Shown here piece by piece: positions 25,144 through 33,860 of a stretch of DNA of 64,000 bases. Position 1 is the first letter of the stretch; each line of letters begins with the position of its first letter. Source of the stretch: Gemmobacter megaterium. GTDB taxonomy: Bacteria; Pseudomonadota; Alphaproteobacteria; Rhodobacterales; Rhodobacteraceae. The notes under the pieces are model-generated. The model was given only the letters and a program-made list of their open reading frames with translations, was not told the DNA's origin and did no database searches. The stretch spans positions 62,001 to 126,000 of the forward strand of contig NZ_FTOT01000003.1 of the NCBI RefSeq assembly GCF_900156815.1, written 5' to 3'. The translations under genes were made by a program, and so were the position numbers.

Positions 25144-25208
25144 TTGACAACTCTGCGTTCTGGTTTCTAGTTTGTGCGCATATCGGCAGTATGCGCGATA
25201 TACGCACA
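25144..25208 (+). promoter_or_regulatory. Promoter and operator-like repeat of the transporter operon (copy 2)
   Basis: TTGACA (25144-25149) with TAGTTT (25168-25173) after 18 bp forms the promoter. A 36-bp element starting TGTGCG (25173) and ending CGCACA (25208) begins at the end of the -10. Both half-sites read TGTGCG-NN-TATCG when viewed from their own strand. The matching element before hyuA shares the arms, the length and about half of the inner bases. This layout implies repression of both operons by one protein, probably the IclR regulator. Confidence 0.65.
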
Positions 25209-25237
25209 TTTCACTAGGTCACCACGAAAGGCTCGGG

Positions 25238-26212
25238 ATGCAGCACGATGCTCGACCAGAATTGCTGGAGATCTCGGATCTTCGCATCGGCTTCGGTTCC
25301 GCGTCGGTGGTCGATGGTGTCAGCCTGTCGCTGGCCGCCGGAGAGACGCTTGGAATTGTCGGGGAATCGGGGTGTGGCAAAAGCATCCTGTCGCTATCCA
25401 TATTGGGCTTGCTGCCAAGCGGTGCCCGTATCACCTCTGGCAGCATCCGGCTGGAAGGGCGCGATCTGACCCGCATGTCCGCCAAAGACCTGCGGGGCTT
25501 GCGCGGTGACCGGATCAGCATGGTGTTTCAGGAACCGATGACCGCGCTGAACCCGGTGCTGACCATCGGTTCGCAACTGTCCGAAGTATTCCGCGTTCAT
25601 CGCCAGGTCTCGCGCCGGGAGGCCCGTGCGATGTCCATCGAGGCGCTGCGCGCGGTCGGGGTTGCTTCGCCCGAGACGCGCATCCGCAACTATCCGGCGC
25701 AACTTTCGGGGGGGATGCGGCAGCGTGTGATGATTGCCATGGCACTGGCCTGCCGACCGCAGATCCTGATCGCGGACGAGCCGACAACCGCGCTGGACGT
25801 GACAATTCAGGCGCAGATCCTGGATTTGATGCGCAACCTGCGCAGGGAATACGACACCTCGGTCCTGTTCATCAGCCACGATCTGGGTGTGATCGCGGAG
25901 GTGTCGGATCGCGTGGCGGTGCTGTATTCCGGCATCGTCGTCGAAGAGGCGCCAACGGCAGAGCTGTTTTCCAACCCGCAGCATCCCTATACCCGCGGGC
26001 TGCTGGACGCCCTGCCGCAGCCGGATGCGGAAACGCTGCCCGACGTGTTGTTCGAAATTCCGGGCATGGTCCCCGCACCGGAGAGCCGGCCCACGGGGTG
26101 CCGGTTCCACCCGCGTTGCCCACTTGCCCGGAACATCTGCCGGACCACGCAGCCACCCATGACCAGGATTGGCCCCGATCATCGGGTCGCCTGCTGGGAG
26201 GTGGCGAAATGA
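25238..26212 (+). CDS. Dipeptide-type ABC transporter ATP-binding protein (DppD-like)
   Basis: Cytoplasmic ATPase, 324 residues. Walker A GESGCGKS, signature [10 protein letters not shown], Walker [13 protein letters not shown] and H-loop ISHDLG are followed by the oligopeptide-transporter C-terminal domain with [15 protein letters not shown], whose cysteines bind an Fe-S cluster in some DppD/DppF proteins. The chosen ATG follows GAAAGG. It overlaps the second ATPase gene by 4 bp. It is the first gene of a six-gene unit (two ATPases, binding protein, two permeases, PrpD-like). Confidence 0.94.
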   Translation: MQHDARPELLEISDLRIGFGSASVVDGVSLSLAAGETLGIVGESGCGKSILSLSILGLLPSGARITSGSIRLEGRDLTRMSAKDLRGLRGDRISMVFQEPMTALNPVLTIGSQLSEVFRVHRQVSRREARAMSIEALRAVGVASPETRIRNYPAQLSGGMRQRVMIAMALACRPQILIADEPTTALDVTIQAQILDLMRNLRREYDTSVLFISHDLGVIAEVSDRVAVLYSGIVVEEAPTAELFSNPQHPYTRGLLDALPQPDAETLPDVLFEIPGMVPAPESRPTGCRFHPRCPLARNICRTTQPPMTRIGPDHRVACWEVAK

Positions 26213-27255
26213 CGGACGGGCCCGCCAAGATGCTGTTGACCGCAACGGGGCTGACCAAGCGCTTCCAGATCGGCAGCGGATCGCTGTTCCGTCCGCCACG
26301 GCAGGTCCATGCAGTCGATGGTGTTTCCCTGTCGCTGGCCGCTGGCGAGACGCTGGGCATCGTCGGGGAATCGGGCTGCGGCAAGTCCACCCTGTCGCGG
26401 CTGCTGATGCGGCTGATCGAGCCGACCTCGGGCACGATCAGCTTTCGCGGCGAGGATCTGACACGCCTGTCGCCCGCCGAACTGCGCGGTGTCCGTCGGC
26501 ATATGCAGATCGTGTTCCAGGATCCGTTCGGCTCGCTCAATCCGCGCATGACGGTGCGCCAGATCGTGGACGAGCCGCTGCGAGTGCACGGTCAGGGGTC
26601 TCGCGCAGATCGGGACGCGCGGATCGTCGAAGCCTTGCAGGTGGTGGGTCTTGGTGCCCATGTGCTGGATCGCCATCCGCATGAGTTTTCCGGCGGCCAG
26701 CGCCAGCGGATTGGTATCGCGCGCGCCATGGTGCTGAATCCTGCGCTTCTGGTCGGGGACGAACCTGTCTCGGCGCTGGATGTGTCGGTGCGGGCGCAGA
26801 TCCTGAATCTGCTGCGCCGCATCCAGTCGGAAACCGGGGTGGGGCTTGTGATCGTCAGCCACGATCTGGGGGCGATCCGCTATATCTGCCACCGGGTCGC
26901 CGTGATGTATCTGGGGCGCGTGGTCGAGGAAGGCCCGGTCGAACAGATCTTCCGCGATCCGCAACATCCCTATACCCGCACGCTGATTTCTGCGGTGCCC
27001 GTGCCGCGCGTCACCGGACGCGGCCCGCGTCTGGCGGTGCAGGGCGAGATTCCGTCGCCACTGGCGCCACCGCCGGGGTGCCATTTCCACACGCGCTGTC
27101 CGTTTGCCATGCCGGTCTGCCGGCAGATCGCGCCGGCGCTGGCCGAAATCGCGCGGGGGCGCCGGTCGGCCTGCCACCTGCACACGCAACCGGGCGCCGC
27201 GCCCATACCGCCATCGCCACGGACCGGCCCCGCCGGCCCGTCAACAAGAGCCTGA
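26209..27255 (+). CDS. Dipeptide-type ABC transporter ATP-binding protein (DppF-like)
   Basis: Second ATPase of the importer, 348 residues. Walker [10 protein letters not shown], signature HEFSGGQRQRI, Walker B LLVGDEPVSALD, H-loop VSHDLG and the C-terminal oligo_HPY-type domain CHFHTRCPFAMPVC are present. The start shares ATGA with the preceding stop and has GGGAGG upstream. The Walker B region has Gly where Ala is usual (VGDEP), a mild variant. The C-terminal tail is Pro/Ala-rich and unlikely to be structured. Confidence 0.94.
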   Translation: MTDGPAKMLLTATGLTKRFQIGSGSLFRPPRQVHAVDGVSLSLAAGETLGIVGESGCGKSTLSRLLMRLIEPTSGTISFRGEDLTRLSPAELRGVRRHMQIVFQDPFGSLNPRMTVRQIVDEPLRVHGQGSRADRDARIVEALQVVGLGAHVLDRHPHEFSGGQRQRIGIARAMVLNPALLVGDEPVSALDVSVRAQILNLLRRIQSETGVGLVIVSHDLGAIRYICHRVAVMYLGRVVEEGPVEQIFRDPQHPYTRTLISAVPVPRVTGRGPRLAVQGEIPSPLAPPPGCHFHTRCPFAMPVCRQIAPALAEIARGRRSACHLHTQPGAAPIPPSPRTGPAGPSTRA

Positions 27256-27300
27256 CAAAGGCCCGCTTTCACCCGACACGAGGTAACAAAGGTCAAACAC

Positions 27301-28803
27301 ATGAGCTTTCTTTCTGGAAAGGCCAAGGTTCTGCTGGGGGCGATGTCCCTTGCGGTCTGGGCCGGGGCCGCGGCAGCCGAAAGCCGCACACTGATCGTTG
27401 TCCAGTCGGCCGAGCCGGTCGGTCTGGATGCCATGCAGAACAACCTGCAACATTCGCTGAACGTCGCGTTCAACATCATCGACCGGCTGTTCGAACCGCT
27501 CGAAGATGGCGGCGTGGCGCCGGGGCTGGCGGAGTCGTGGGAGTTTCCCGACGACAAGACCCTTGTGGTTCGCATGAAGCCCGGCCTGACCTTCCACAAT
27601 GGCGAGCCGGTGGATGCCGAGGCCGTGCGGTATTCGTTCGACCGTCTTCTCTCGGCTGATCTTGCCTCGCCCCATGCCGGACGGATGAGCCAGATCGAAA
27701 GTGCCCGCGTGGTCGATGATCTGACCATCGAGTTCAAGACCAAGGCGCCTTTTGCGCCGATCCTGCACCTGATGAGCTATTACCTGCCCATCGTGCCGCC
27801 CAAGGCGACCGCCGCGACGGAAAAGGACGCGTTCAACCGCGCCCCGATCGGCGCCGGTCCCTACAAGCTGGAAAGCTGGGACCGCGGCGGCGACGTCGTG
27901 CTGACAGCCTTCGATGGCTACTGGGGTGAAAAGCCGGGGTATGACCGGGTGATCTTTCGCAGCATCCCCGAGGAAAGCGCGCGCGTCGCCGCGTTCCTGG
28001 CAGGAGAGTCGGGGATCGTCGAGGGCATCTCGGTGCGCAGCCAGACCACCATCGAGAGATCGGGCAAAGGGGCGCTGACGGACAGCATGGGGGTCATGCC
28101 CTATGTCGGGCTGAACACGCTGGACGGCCACTTCACCGATGAACGGGTCCGGCAGGCAGTCAACTATGCCGTGAACCGTCAGTTGATCAACGACGCGCTG
28201 TTCAACGGCCGTGGCATTCTGGCTGCTGGACCGATCAGCCCGCGTACATTTGGCGCGGATTTGGCGTTGCAACCCTATCCCTACGACCCGGCCAAGGCCA
28301 AGGCGCTGCTGGCCGACGCCGGTTTCCCGAATGGGTTCGAAACCACGCTGTCCTATCCGACCAACATGACCCAGGTCGGCGAACAGGCCCAGGCCATCGC
28401 GGCGGATCTGGAACAGGTCGGCATCAAGGTCACGCTGCAACCGCTGGACCGCGCGGTGATGTGGGATGGCTACAAGAGCCGCAAGTTCCAGATGTTCATC
28501 TATTGGTGGGACGACAATCCGGAACCCGACCGCTACATGTACAGCCTGTTCCACAGCGCCAGCCGGGACTACTACTACAAGAACGCCGATACAGATGCCG
28601 CCCTGGACCTTGGCCGCTCGACGCTGGTCCGTGACGAACGTGCCCGCATCTATGGCGAGATAGACCGCAAGCTCTATGCCGAGGCGCCCTGGCTCTATCT
28701 TTACATTGTGCCGGAAACCTATGCCGTGGCCAAGGACGTCGCCTATACCGGCCGCCGCGATGGCTTCCTGTTCGCGCGGTTCGCCACGCCTGCAACCCCC
28801 TGA
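27301..28803 (+). CDS. Periplasmic peptide-type ABC substrate-binding protein (SBP_bac_5)
   Basis: Family-5 periplasmic receptor of 500 residues. A signal peptide (charged MSFLSGKAK start, hydrophobic core, AGAAAAES cleavage region) is followed by ESWEFPDDKTLVVRMKPGLTFHNGEPVDAEAV, PIGAGPYKLESWDRGGDVV and YDPAKAKALLADAGFPNG. Position three in the operon, after both ATPases, is unusual but seen in some Rhodobacteraceae systems. A strong hairpin follows the stop and may raise its message level relative to the permeases. Ligand unknown; control with hyuAB suggests a lactam, hydantoin or modified amino acid. Confidence 0.93.
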   Translation: MSFLSGKAKVLLGAMSLAVWAGAAAAESRTLIVVQSAEPVGLDAMQNNLQHSLNVAFNIIDRLFEPLEDGGVAPGLAESWEFPDDKTLVVRMKPGLTFHNGEPVDAEAVRYSFDRLLSADLASPHAGRMSQIESARVVDDLTIEFKTKAPFAPILHLMSYYLPIVPPKATAATEKDAFNRAPIGAGPYKLESWDRGGDVVLTAFDGYWGEKPGYDRVIFRSIPEESARVAAFLAGESGIVEGISVRSQTTIERSGKGALTDSMGVMPYVGLNTLDGHFTDERVRQAVNYAVNRQLINDALFNGRGILAAGPISPRTFGADLALQPYPYDPAKAKALLADAGFPNGFETTLSYPTNMTQVGEQAQAIAADLEQVGIKVTLQPLDRAVMWDGYKSRKFQMFIYWWDDNPEPDRYMYSLFHSASRDYYYKNADTDAALDLGRSTLVRDERARIYGEIDRKLYAEAPWLYLYIVPETYAVAKDVAYTGRRDGFLFARFATPATP

Positions 28804-28809
28804 TCGACA

Positions 28810-28840
28810 CCGGGCCGGTCCACTGTGCGGATCGGCCCGG
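28810..28840 (+). terminator. Intercistronic stem-loop after the binding-protein gene
   Basis: CCGGGCCGGTC (28810-28820) pairs with GATCGGCCCGG (28830-28840) over 11 bp with one G-U pair and a 9-nt loop, six bases after the stop codon. No U-tract follows, so partial termination or 3-prime mRNA protection of the binding-protein message is more likely than full stop. Confidence 0.5.
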
Positions 28841-28896
28841 CATATCCCTGCCCATTCTCGCCGCCGCCCCGCAGCGGGCGCGTACCGGAGTCCGCC

Positions 28897-29826
28897 ATGT
28901 CCCGATATCTCCTGCGGCGACTGCTGCACGCTGTCCTGATCGTCGCCGGGATCTCTGTGATCAGCTTCTTCTTTCTGCATCTGACGGGCGATCCGGTCGG
29001 CCTGATCCTGCCGCAGGACGCGACCCGCGAACAGATAGAGACGCTGCGCCGCGACCTGCTGCTGGATGAACCGATCCATGTCCAGTATCTGCATTTCGTC
29101 GCCTCGGCCCTGCAAGGCGACATGGGCCGGTCGATCTATACCCGCGAGCCGGTGCTGGGTCTGATCCTGGAACGTCTGCCAGCGACACTCGAACTGGCGT
29201 TGACCGCACTTGTGCTCAGCCTGATCATCGCGATTCCCATGGGTGTGATCGCGGCGCTGCGCCGGGGCGGGTGGCTGGACACCATCAGCATGACGCTGGC
29301 GCTGTTCGGCCTGTCGATGCCGCATTTCTGGCTGGGCATCATGCTGATCATGCTGTTCTCGGTCCAGTTGAACTGGCTGCCCACCTCGGGACGTGGGACG
29401 TGGGAACAACTGATCATGCCATCGGTCGCGCTGGGGGCTTCGCTGGTGGCGCTGTTCGCCCGGCTGACACGGTCCGCGATGCTGGAAGTGCTGGGGCAGG
29501 ACTATGTGCGCACCGCTCGCGCCAAGGGCCTGACCGAGACGGTGGTCGTCGGAAAACACGCGTTGCGCAATGCGCTGATCCCGCTGGTCACTGTCGCGGC
29601 GATGGAGTTCGGTTTTCTGCTGGGCGGTGCGGTCATCATCGAAACGGTCTTTGCCTGGCCCGGTGTGGGGCGTCTGATCGTGCAGTCCATCCTGGACCGC
29701 GATTACCCGGTCGTTCAGGCGGCGGTCATGATGCTGGCCATCGTGTTCGTGGTCGTCAATCTTGTGGTCGATCTGCTCTACACTTGGCTCGATCCCAACA
29801 TCAGCCTTGGAAGGACAGACCAGTGA
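28897..29826 (+). CDS. Dipeptide-type ABC permease (DppB family)
   Basis: Inner-membrane channel subunit, 309 residues. It starts MSRYLLRRLLHAVLIVAGISVISFFFLHLTGDP, the family N-terminal helix, and contains LLLDEPIHVQYLHF, six predicted helices, the coupling loop YVRTARAKGLTETVVVGKHALRNALIP and VIIETVFAWPGVGRL. The ATG at 28897 follows GGAG; an open frame extends 24 codons further up but its start has no ribosome site. It overlaps the next permease by 4 bp. Confidence 0.94.
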   Translation: MSRYLLRRLLHAVLIVAGISVISFFFLHLTGDPVGLILPQDATREQIETLRRDLLLDEPIHVQYLHFVASALQGDMGRSIYTREPVLGLILERLPATLELALTALVLSLIIAIPMGVIAALRRGGWLDTISMTLALFGLSMPHFWLGIMLIMLFSVQLNWLPTSGRGTWEQLIMPSVALGASLVALFARLTRSAMLEVLGQDYVRTARAKGLTETVVVGKHALRNALIPLVTVAAMEFGFLLGGAVIIETVFAWPGVGRLIVQSILDRDYPVVQAAVMMLAIVFVVVNLVVDLLYTWLDPNISLGRTDQ

Positions 29827-30713
29827 GCGTCACCATGCAACAGGCGCCCCGCCCTGGCGACAGTTGGCGCCGCCGGTTCTGGGCCCACCGCAGCGCGGTG
29901 ATCGGCGGGGGGCTGTTTGCCGCCATCCTGTTCGGCTGTTTCGTACTGCCGATGCTGCTGGGCACCAATCCGACCGCCACCAGCCTTCTGCACCGCTTCG
30001 AGCCGCCGGTCTGGATGGAGGACGGCGCCCTGGCAAACCCGCTGGGCACCGACAACCTAGGCCGCGATCTGTTGATCCGCATTCTCGTTGGTGGTCAGGT
30101 GTCGCTGATGGTCGCGCTGGCGACGGTGACGGTTGCGGTCACGGTTGGGCTGATCCTTGGCACTCTGGCAGGGTATTTCGGCGGTTGGGTCGATACGATC
30201 ATCATGCGGGTGGGCGATCTGTTCCTGGCCTATCCGTTCATGTTGCTGACCATCTCGGTCATTGCGATCCTTGGGCCATCGCTGATCGTCATCGTGCTGG
30301 TGTTGGCTCTGTCGGACTGGGTGACTTATGCCCGCACGGTGCGCGGCAGCGTTCTGTCGGCGCGCGAGCGCGAATATGTCGCCGCCGCCAGGTCGATCGG
30401 TACGCCCGACCTGCAAATCCTGCGCCTGCACATCCTGCCCAATGTCCTCTCGCCGGTGCTGGTTCTGGCGACCGTGCGGGCGGCCAATTACATCATCTGG
30501 GAAAGCGGCCTGTCGTTTCTTGGCATGGGCGTGCCGCCGCCAACTCCCACCTGGGGCATGTTGCTGGCCGAGGGCCGGGATTTCATTCTGGATGCCTGGT
30601 GGCTGGCCACATTGCCCGGCATTGCGATCATGCTGACGATCCTGTCGATCAACCTGATCGGTGACGGGTTACGCGATGCGTTCGATCCCCGACTGAAAGG
30701 AGGCCGGGCATGA
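29823..30713 (+). CDS. Dipeptide-type ABC permease (DppC family)
   Basis: Second channel subunit, 296 residues, starting at GTG that overlaps the previous stop (GTGA) and follows GGAAGGACAG; an ATG four codons later is the alternative. It has the DppC pattern: short cytoplasmic N-terminus, HRSAVIGGGLFAAIL helix, NPLGTDNLGRDLLIR, coupling loop YVAAARSIGTPDLQILRLHILPN and FLGMGVPPPTPTWG. It ends in a 4-bp overlap with the PrpD-like gene. Confidence 0.92.
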   Translation: MSVTMQQAPRPGDSWRRRFWAHRSAVIGGGLFAAILFGCFVLPMLLGTNPTATSLLHRFEPPVWMEDGALANPLGTDNLGRDLLIRILVGGQVSLMVALATVTVAVTVGLILGTLAGYFGGWVDTIIMRVGDLFLAYPFMLLTISVIAILGPSLIVIVLVLALSDWVTYARTVRGSVLSAREREYVAAARSIGTPDLQILRLHILPNVLSPVLVLATVRAANYIIWESGLSFLGMGVPPPTPTWGMLLAEGRDFILDAWWLATLPGIAIMLTILSINLIGDGLRDAFDPRLKGGRA

Positions 30714-32101
30714 ACGGCGCTGTTGCAGTACCCGATCCGGCTGTTGTCTCTCCGTCTCGTCGCAGGTTTGATGCGCTGGACCACCTTGCCGATTTCGCGC
30801 TGGCGCTGCGGTTCGACGATCTGCCGGCCTCGGTGGTCGAGGCTATCGGCAACTGTGTGCTGGATTGCGTGACAGCCGCCGTCGCGGGGGCCAACGGCGC
30901 AGGCGCTGAGGCGGCCCGAACTGGCGCGATTGCAGCCTTTGGTGCGCAGGATGCCGCCTCGGTGTGGTTTACGGCGCACAAGGCCCCTGCGATGGCCGCT
31001 GTGCTGGGCAACTGCACGGCGGCCAGTATCCTTGATCTGGACGACGGGCATCGCGCTGCCAGTGGCCACCCCGGCGCGGCGATCATTCCAGCCGCGCTGG
31101 CCATTGCCGAAGAGCAGGGCAGCACCTGGCAGGATCTGATGATCGCCATCGTCGTTGGCTACGAGATCGCCGTTCGCGTTGCTGCCGCGCGCGATTTTTC
31201 GCGCCTGGACACGATGTCGACGGGGCGCTGGTGCAGCTATGGTGTCGCCGCTGCCACCGGGTTGTTGCGTCGGCTGGATCATCGGCAACTGGTGCAGGCG
31301 ATGGCCATCGCCGGAGTTCATGCGCCGAACCAGTCGGCCGCCGGATATTCCAAGGTCATGGGGAACCACGCCAAGGAGGGGATCACCTGGAGCGCGACGA
31401 CGGGCTGCATGGCCACATCGCTGGCGCAAGCCGGGTTTACCGGACCAACCGACATTCTGGACCATTCCGGCTATTTCGACCGGGCGGCGGTGTTGCGCGG
31501 GCTGGGGCGGTCGTTCGCCATCGAGGGGTGCTATTTCAAACCCTATTCCTGTTGCCGTTGGGCCCATGCGGCCGTCGATGGCCTGCATGACATCCTGTCC
31601 ACCGAACGGCTGGACTGGCAGGCGGTCGAAACTGTCGCGGTGCATACCTTCGAGCGCGCGTTGAAGCTGAACAACGAGACAGACCCGGATACGCTGGAGG
31701 GCGCCCAGTATAGCGTTCCCTTCGTGCTTGGCGTCGCCGCCACCGAAGGGATCAGCGCTCTGCTGCCGCTTGGTCAGCACAGCCTGCACCGCGCGGCGGC
31801 GATCAGCTTTGCGAACCGGGTCACGCTGCTGGTCGATCCGGAAATGGACAGCGCCTTTCCCGCCCAGACCGGCGCGCGGATCTTTGTACGGACGGCCGCC
31901 TCTGAATATGCGCGGGTTGTCCACCATCCCTTGGGCGACCCGGCAAATCCGATGTCGCGCAGTCAGTTGACCGAAAAACTCTGCGTTGCCACCCGCGATG
32001 TCGTGCCTCAGGGACGGCAGGCTGAGATCCTCGCGGCCTTGCGTGATTTCGAAGGTAAGGACTACAGGCCGCTGCTGGCGGTCCTGGCCAAACCGCTTTG
32101 A
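30710..32101 (+). CDS. MmgE/PrpD family protein
   Basis: Member of the 2-methylcitrate dehydratase/cis-aconitate decarboxylase fold family, 463 residues. It shows the two-domain layout with an all-helical N-terminal domain (VLGNCTAASILDLDDGHRAASGHPGA, the usual His/Asp active-site block), a STGRWCSYG segment, GYSKVMGNHAKEG, and KPYSCCRWAHAAVDG leading to the smaller C-terminal domain. No prpB or prpC is nearby, so methylcitrate is unlikely. PrpD homologues in transporter operons often dehydrate or isomerise a hydroxy acid from the imported compound. It overlaps the permease gene by 4 bp and ends the IclR-controlled unit. Confidence 0.9.
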   Translation: MNGAVAVPDPAVVSPSRRRFDALDHLADFALALRFDDLPASVVEAIGNCVLDCVTAAVAGANGAGAEAARTGAIAAFGAQDAASVWFTAHKAPAMAAVLGNCTAASILDLDDGHRAASGHPGAAIIPAALAIAEEQGSTWQDLMIAIVVGYEIAVRVAAARDFSRLDTMSTGRWCSYGVAAATGLLRRLDHRQLVQAMAIAGVHAPNQSAAGYSKVMGNHAKEGITWSATTGCMATSLAQAGFTGPTDILDHSGYFDRAAVLRGLGRSFAIEGCYFKPYSCCRWAHAAVDGLHDILSTERLDWQAVETVAVHTFERALKLNNETDPDTLEGAQYSVPFVLGVAATEGISALLPLGQHSLHRAAAISFANRVTLLVDPEMDSAFPAQTGARIFVRTAASEYARVVHHPLGDPANPMSRSQLTEKLCVATRDVVPQGRQAEILAALRDFEGKDYRPLLAVLAKPL

Positions 32102-32162
32102 GGGGGGCGCCATGGCGGCGCGTGTGCTGCCGATCAGAGAGGTCAGCGCGGCATCCCGACAG

Positions 32163-32192
32163 GAAAACCCTCTTCGCCAGTGGCGAAGAGGG
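32163..32192 (-). terminator. Rho-independent terminator of the polyamine-type ABC operon
   Basis: A perfect 11-bp stem (CCCTCTTCGCC at 32168-32178 and GGCGAAGAGGG at 32182-32192) with a 3-nt loop. Read on the minus strand it is followed by TTTTCC, so it ends the minus-strand permease operon about 30 bp after its last stop. It may also slow plus-strand transcripts from the PrpD-like gene. Confidence 0.85.
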
Positions 32193-32222
32193 GGCGGGCG
32201 ATTGAGGCCTGACGCCGCGCGT

Positions 32223-33020
32223 TCAGCTCGATTGACGCTGGACGAAGAAGCTAAGCCCGGCGACACGCTCCAGCAGCAGGATCGCAACGAAGGTGATGAC
32301 CACCGACAGGGTCGAGATCGCCGCCAGCACTGGCGATGCATCGTCCTGGATGAAGGTGAAGATCTGCACTGGCAGCGTGGTGATGTCCGGCCCGATCAGA
32401 AACATCGTCACAGTCACCTCATCAAAGGAAATGATGCCGGTGAAAAGAAGCGAGGTCAGGATACCCGACCGGCAGATCGGCAGGATGATGTCCCAAAGCG
32501 CGCGCAACTCGGAGGCGCCCATCACCTCTGCCGCGCGGATCAGGTCGGGGTCAACCGATTTCAGCGCGACGTGGATTGGCCGGTAGGAGAACGGGATCGT
32601 CACCATCAGATGCGCCAGAATGATCGCCCAGGGCGTGCCGACGATTCCCATGCCGGCCATCAGTGCCACCGCCGCAACGCCCATTGAGGCATGTGGGAAA
32701 AAGAGCGGCGAGAAGATCGCCAGTTCCAGCCAGCCCGATATCTTCGGCGCATAGCGCAGGGTGAAATAGGCGGCGAGGAAACTGATCGCCGTGATCAGCG
32801 TCGCCACGACAGCGGCAATCCAGAGCGAGGTCAGGACCGCACGGCCCCATCTCGGATCCGTGAATGCCTCTGCGTACCAGCGCAGGGACCAACTGACGGG
32901 CGGAAACTGAATATATCCGGTGCCGTTGAAGGATGCGCCGAAGACGATGAAGATCGGCGCGGGCAGGGCCAGCAGTAGCACAATGCCGAGCATCTTCATC
33001 GGGGGGGTCATCTTGCGCAT
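32223..33020 (-). CDS. Spermidine/putrescine-type ABC permease (PotC-like)
   Basis: Inner-membrane permease, 265 residues, with six predicted helices and the BPD_transp_1 coupling loop EVMGASELRALWDIILPICRSGILTS. The periplasmic SFNGTGYIQFPPVSWSLRWYAEAF after the first helix and SFDEVTVTMFLIGP near the end are typical of PotC/PotI proteins. It lies 3 bp after the PotB-like gene and is the last gene before a strong terminator. Substrates in this family include polyamines, 2-aminoethylphosphonate and other small cations. Confidence 0.92.
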   Translation of the reverse strand: MRKMTPPMKMLGIVLLLALPAPIFIVFGASFNGTGYIQFPPVSWSLRWYAEAFTDPRWGRAVLTSLWIAAVVATLITAISFLAAYFTLRYAPKISGWLELAIFSPLFFPHASMGVAAVALMAGMGIVGTPWAIILAHLMVTIPFSYRPIHVALKSVDPDLIRAAEVMGASELRALWDIILPICRSGILTSLLFTGIISFDEVTVTMFLIGPDITTLPVQIFTFIQDDASPVLAAISTLSVVITFVAILLLERVAGLSFFVQRQSS

Positions 33021-33023
33021 GGC

Positions 33024-33860
33024 TTACTCCTGCCCGCGCAGGGCGCGGCGTTCGATGATTTTCAGGATGACAAGGGACAGGAACGACAGCGACAACAGGC
33101 AGATCGACCAGGCGGCCGCCTTGGACATGTTGAACGTCGCCATCACCTCTTGATAGATTTGCGAACCCACGAACTTCTCGGTGATCCCGCCCAGCAGCAA
33201 TGGCGTCACGATGGCGCCGACGCAGGCAAGATAGATCACGATGAGCGACGTGAAGACCCCCGGCAACGACAGTGGCAGAACGATGGTGCGAAAGGTCTGC
33301 CAGCGTCCGGCGCCCAGCACACGCGAGGCTTCCTCCAGGTTTTCCTCGATCGACAGAAGCGAGGCCAGGATCGAGATCACGGCAAAGGGGATCAGGACAT
33401 GGGTCAGCCCGATGATGATTCCGGTGTCGTTGAACATCAGCTTGAGGGGCGTGTCGATCACGCCGACCCAGCCTAGAAACGCATTTACGAAGCCCTTGGG
33501 CCCCAGCAGGATGATCCAGCCATAGGTCCGCACGACAAGGCTGACGAGCCATGGCACAAGCACGACGATCAGCAGCATGTTGCGGTGTTTCTCGGATCGC
33601 CAGAGCAACAGCGCGATCGGATAGGCCAGCAGAACCGCCAGCAGCGCCACGATGATCGAGGTGATCACTGTCCGATAGAAGACGACATGATAGTCCGGCC
33701 GCGAGAAAATCTGTTCGAAGTACCGCAGAGAGAAACCGCCCCGATCCACGAATGCGTTTGAAAACAGCATGATGACCGAGCTGAAGAACAGCCCCAGCAC
33801 GATCAGCGCGGGCAAGAGCATCAGCCCTTTGGCCAGTGTCGGTTTTTCGCCGGTGTTCAT
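33024..33860 (-). CDS. Spermidine/putrescine-type ABC permease (PotB-like)
   Basis: Inner-membrane permease, 278 residues, partner of the PotC-like protein. The first helix LLPALIVLGLFFSSVIMLFSNAF is followed by FSLRYFEQIFSRPDY, VLVPWLVSLVVRTYGWIILLG, and the coupling loop EASRVLGAGRWQTFRTIVLPLSLPGV. It overlaps the ATPase gene by 4 bp. The order ATPase, PotB, PotC after a separate binding-protein gene is standard apart from the intervening terminator. Confidence 0.92.
   Translation of the reverse strand: MNTGEKPTLAKGLMLLPALIVLGLFFSSVIMLFSNAFVDRGGFSLRYFEQIFSRPDYHVVFYRTVITSIIVALLAVLLAYPIALLLWRSEKHRNMLLIVVLVPWLVSLVVRTYGWIILLGPKGFVNAFLGWVGVIDTPLKLMFNDTGIIIGLTHVLIPFAVISILASLLSIEENLEEASRVLGAGRWQTFRTIVLPLSLPGVFTSLIVIYLACVGAIVTPLLLGGITEKFVGSQIYQEVMATFNMSKAAAWSICLLSLSFLSLVILKIIERRALRGQE

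Noticed and set aside
27241-29559. Open frame of over 700 codons on the minus strand across the binding-protein and DppB-like genes
   Set aside because: Antisense to two clearly conserved transporter genes; composition is low-complexity Arg/Gln/His-rich, as expected from the complement of GC-rich codons, with no motif or ribosome site.
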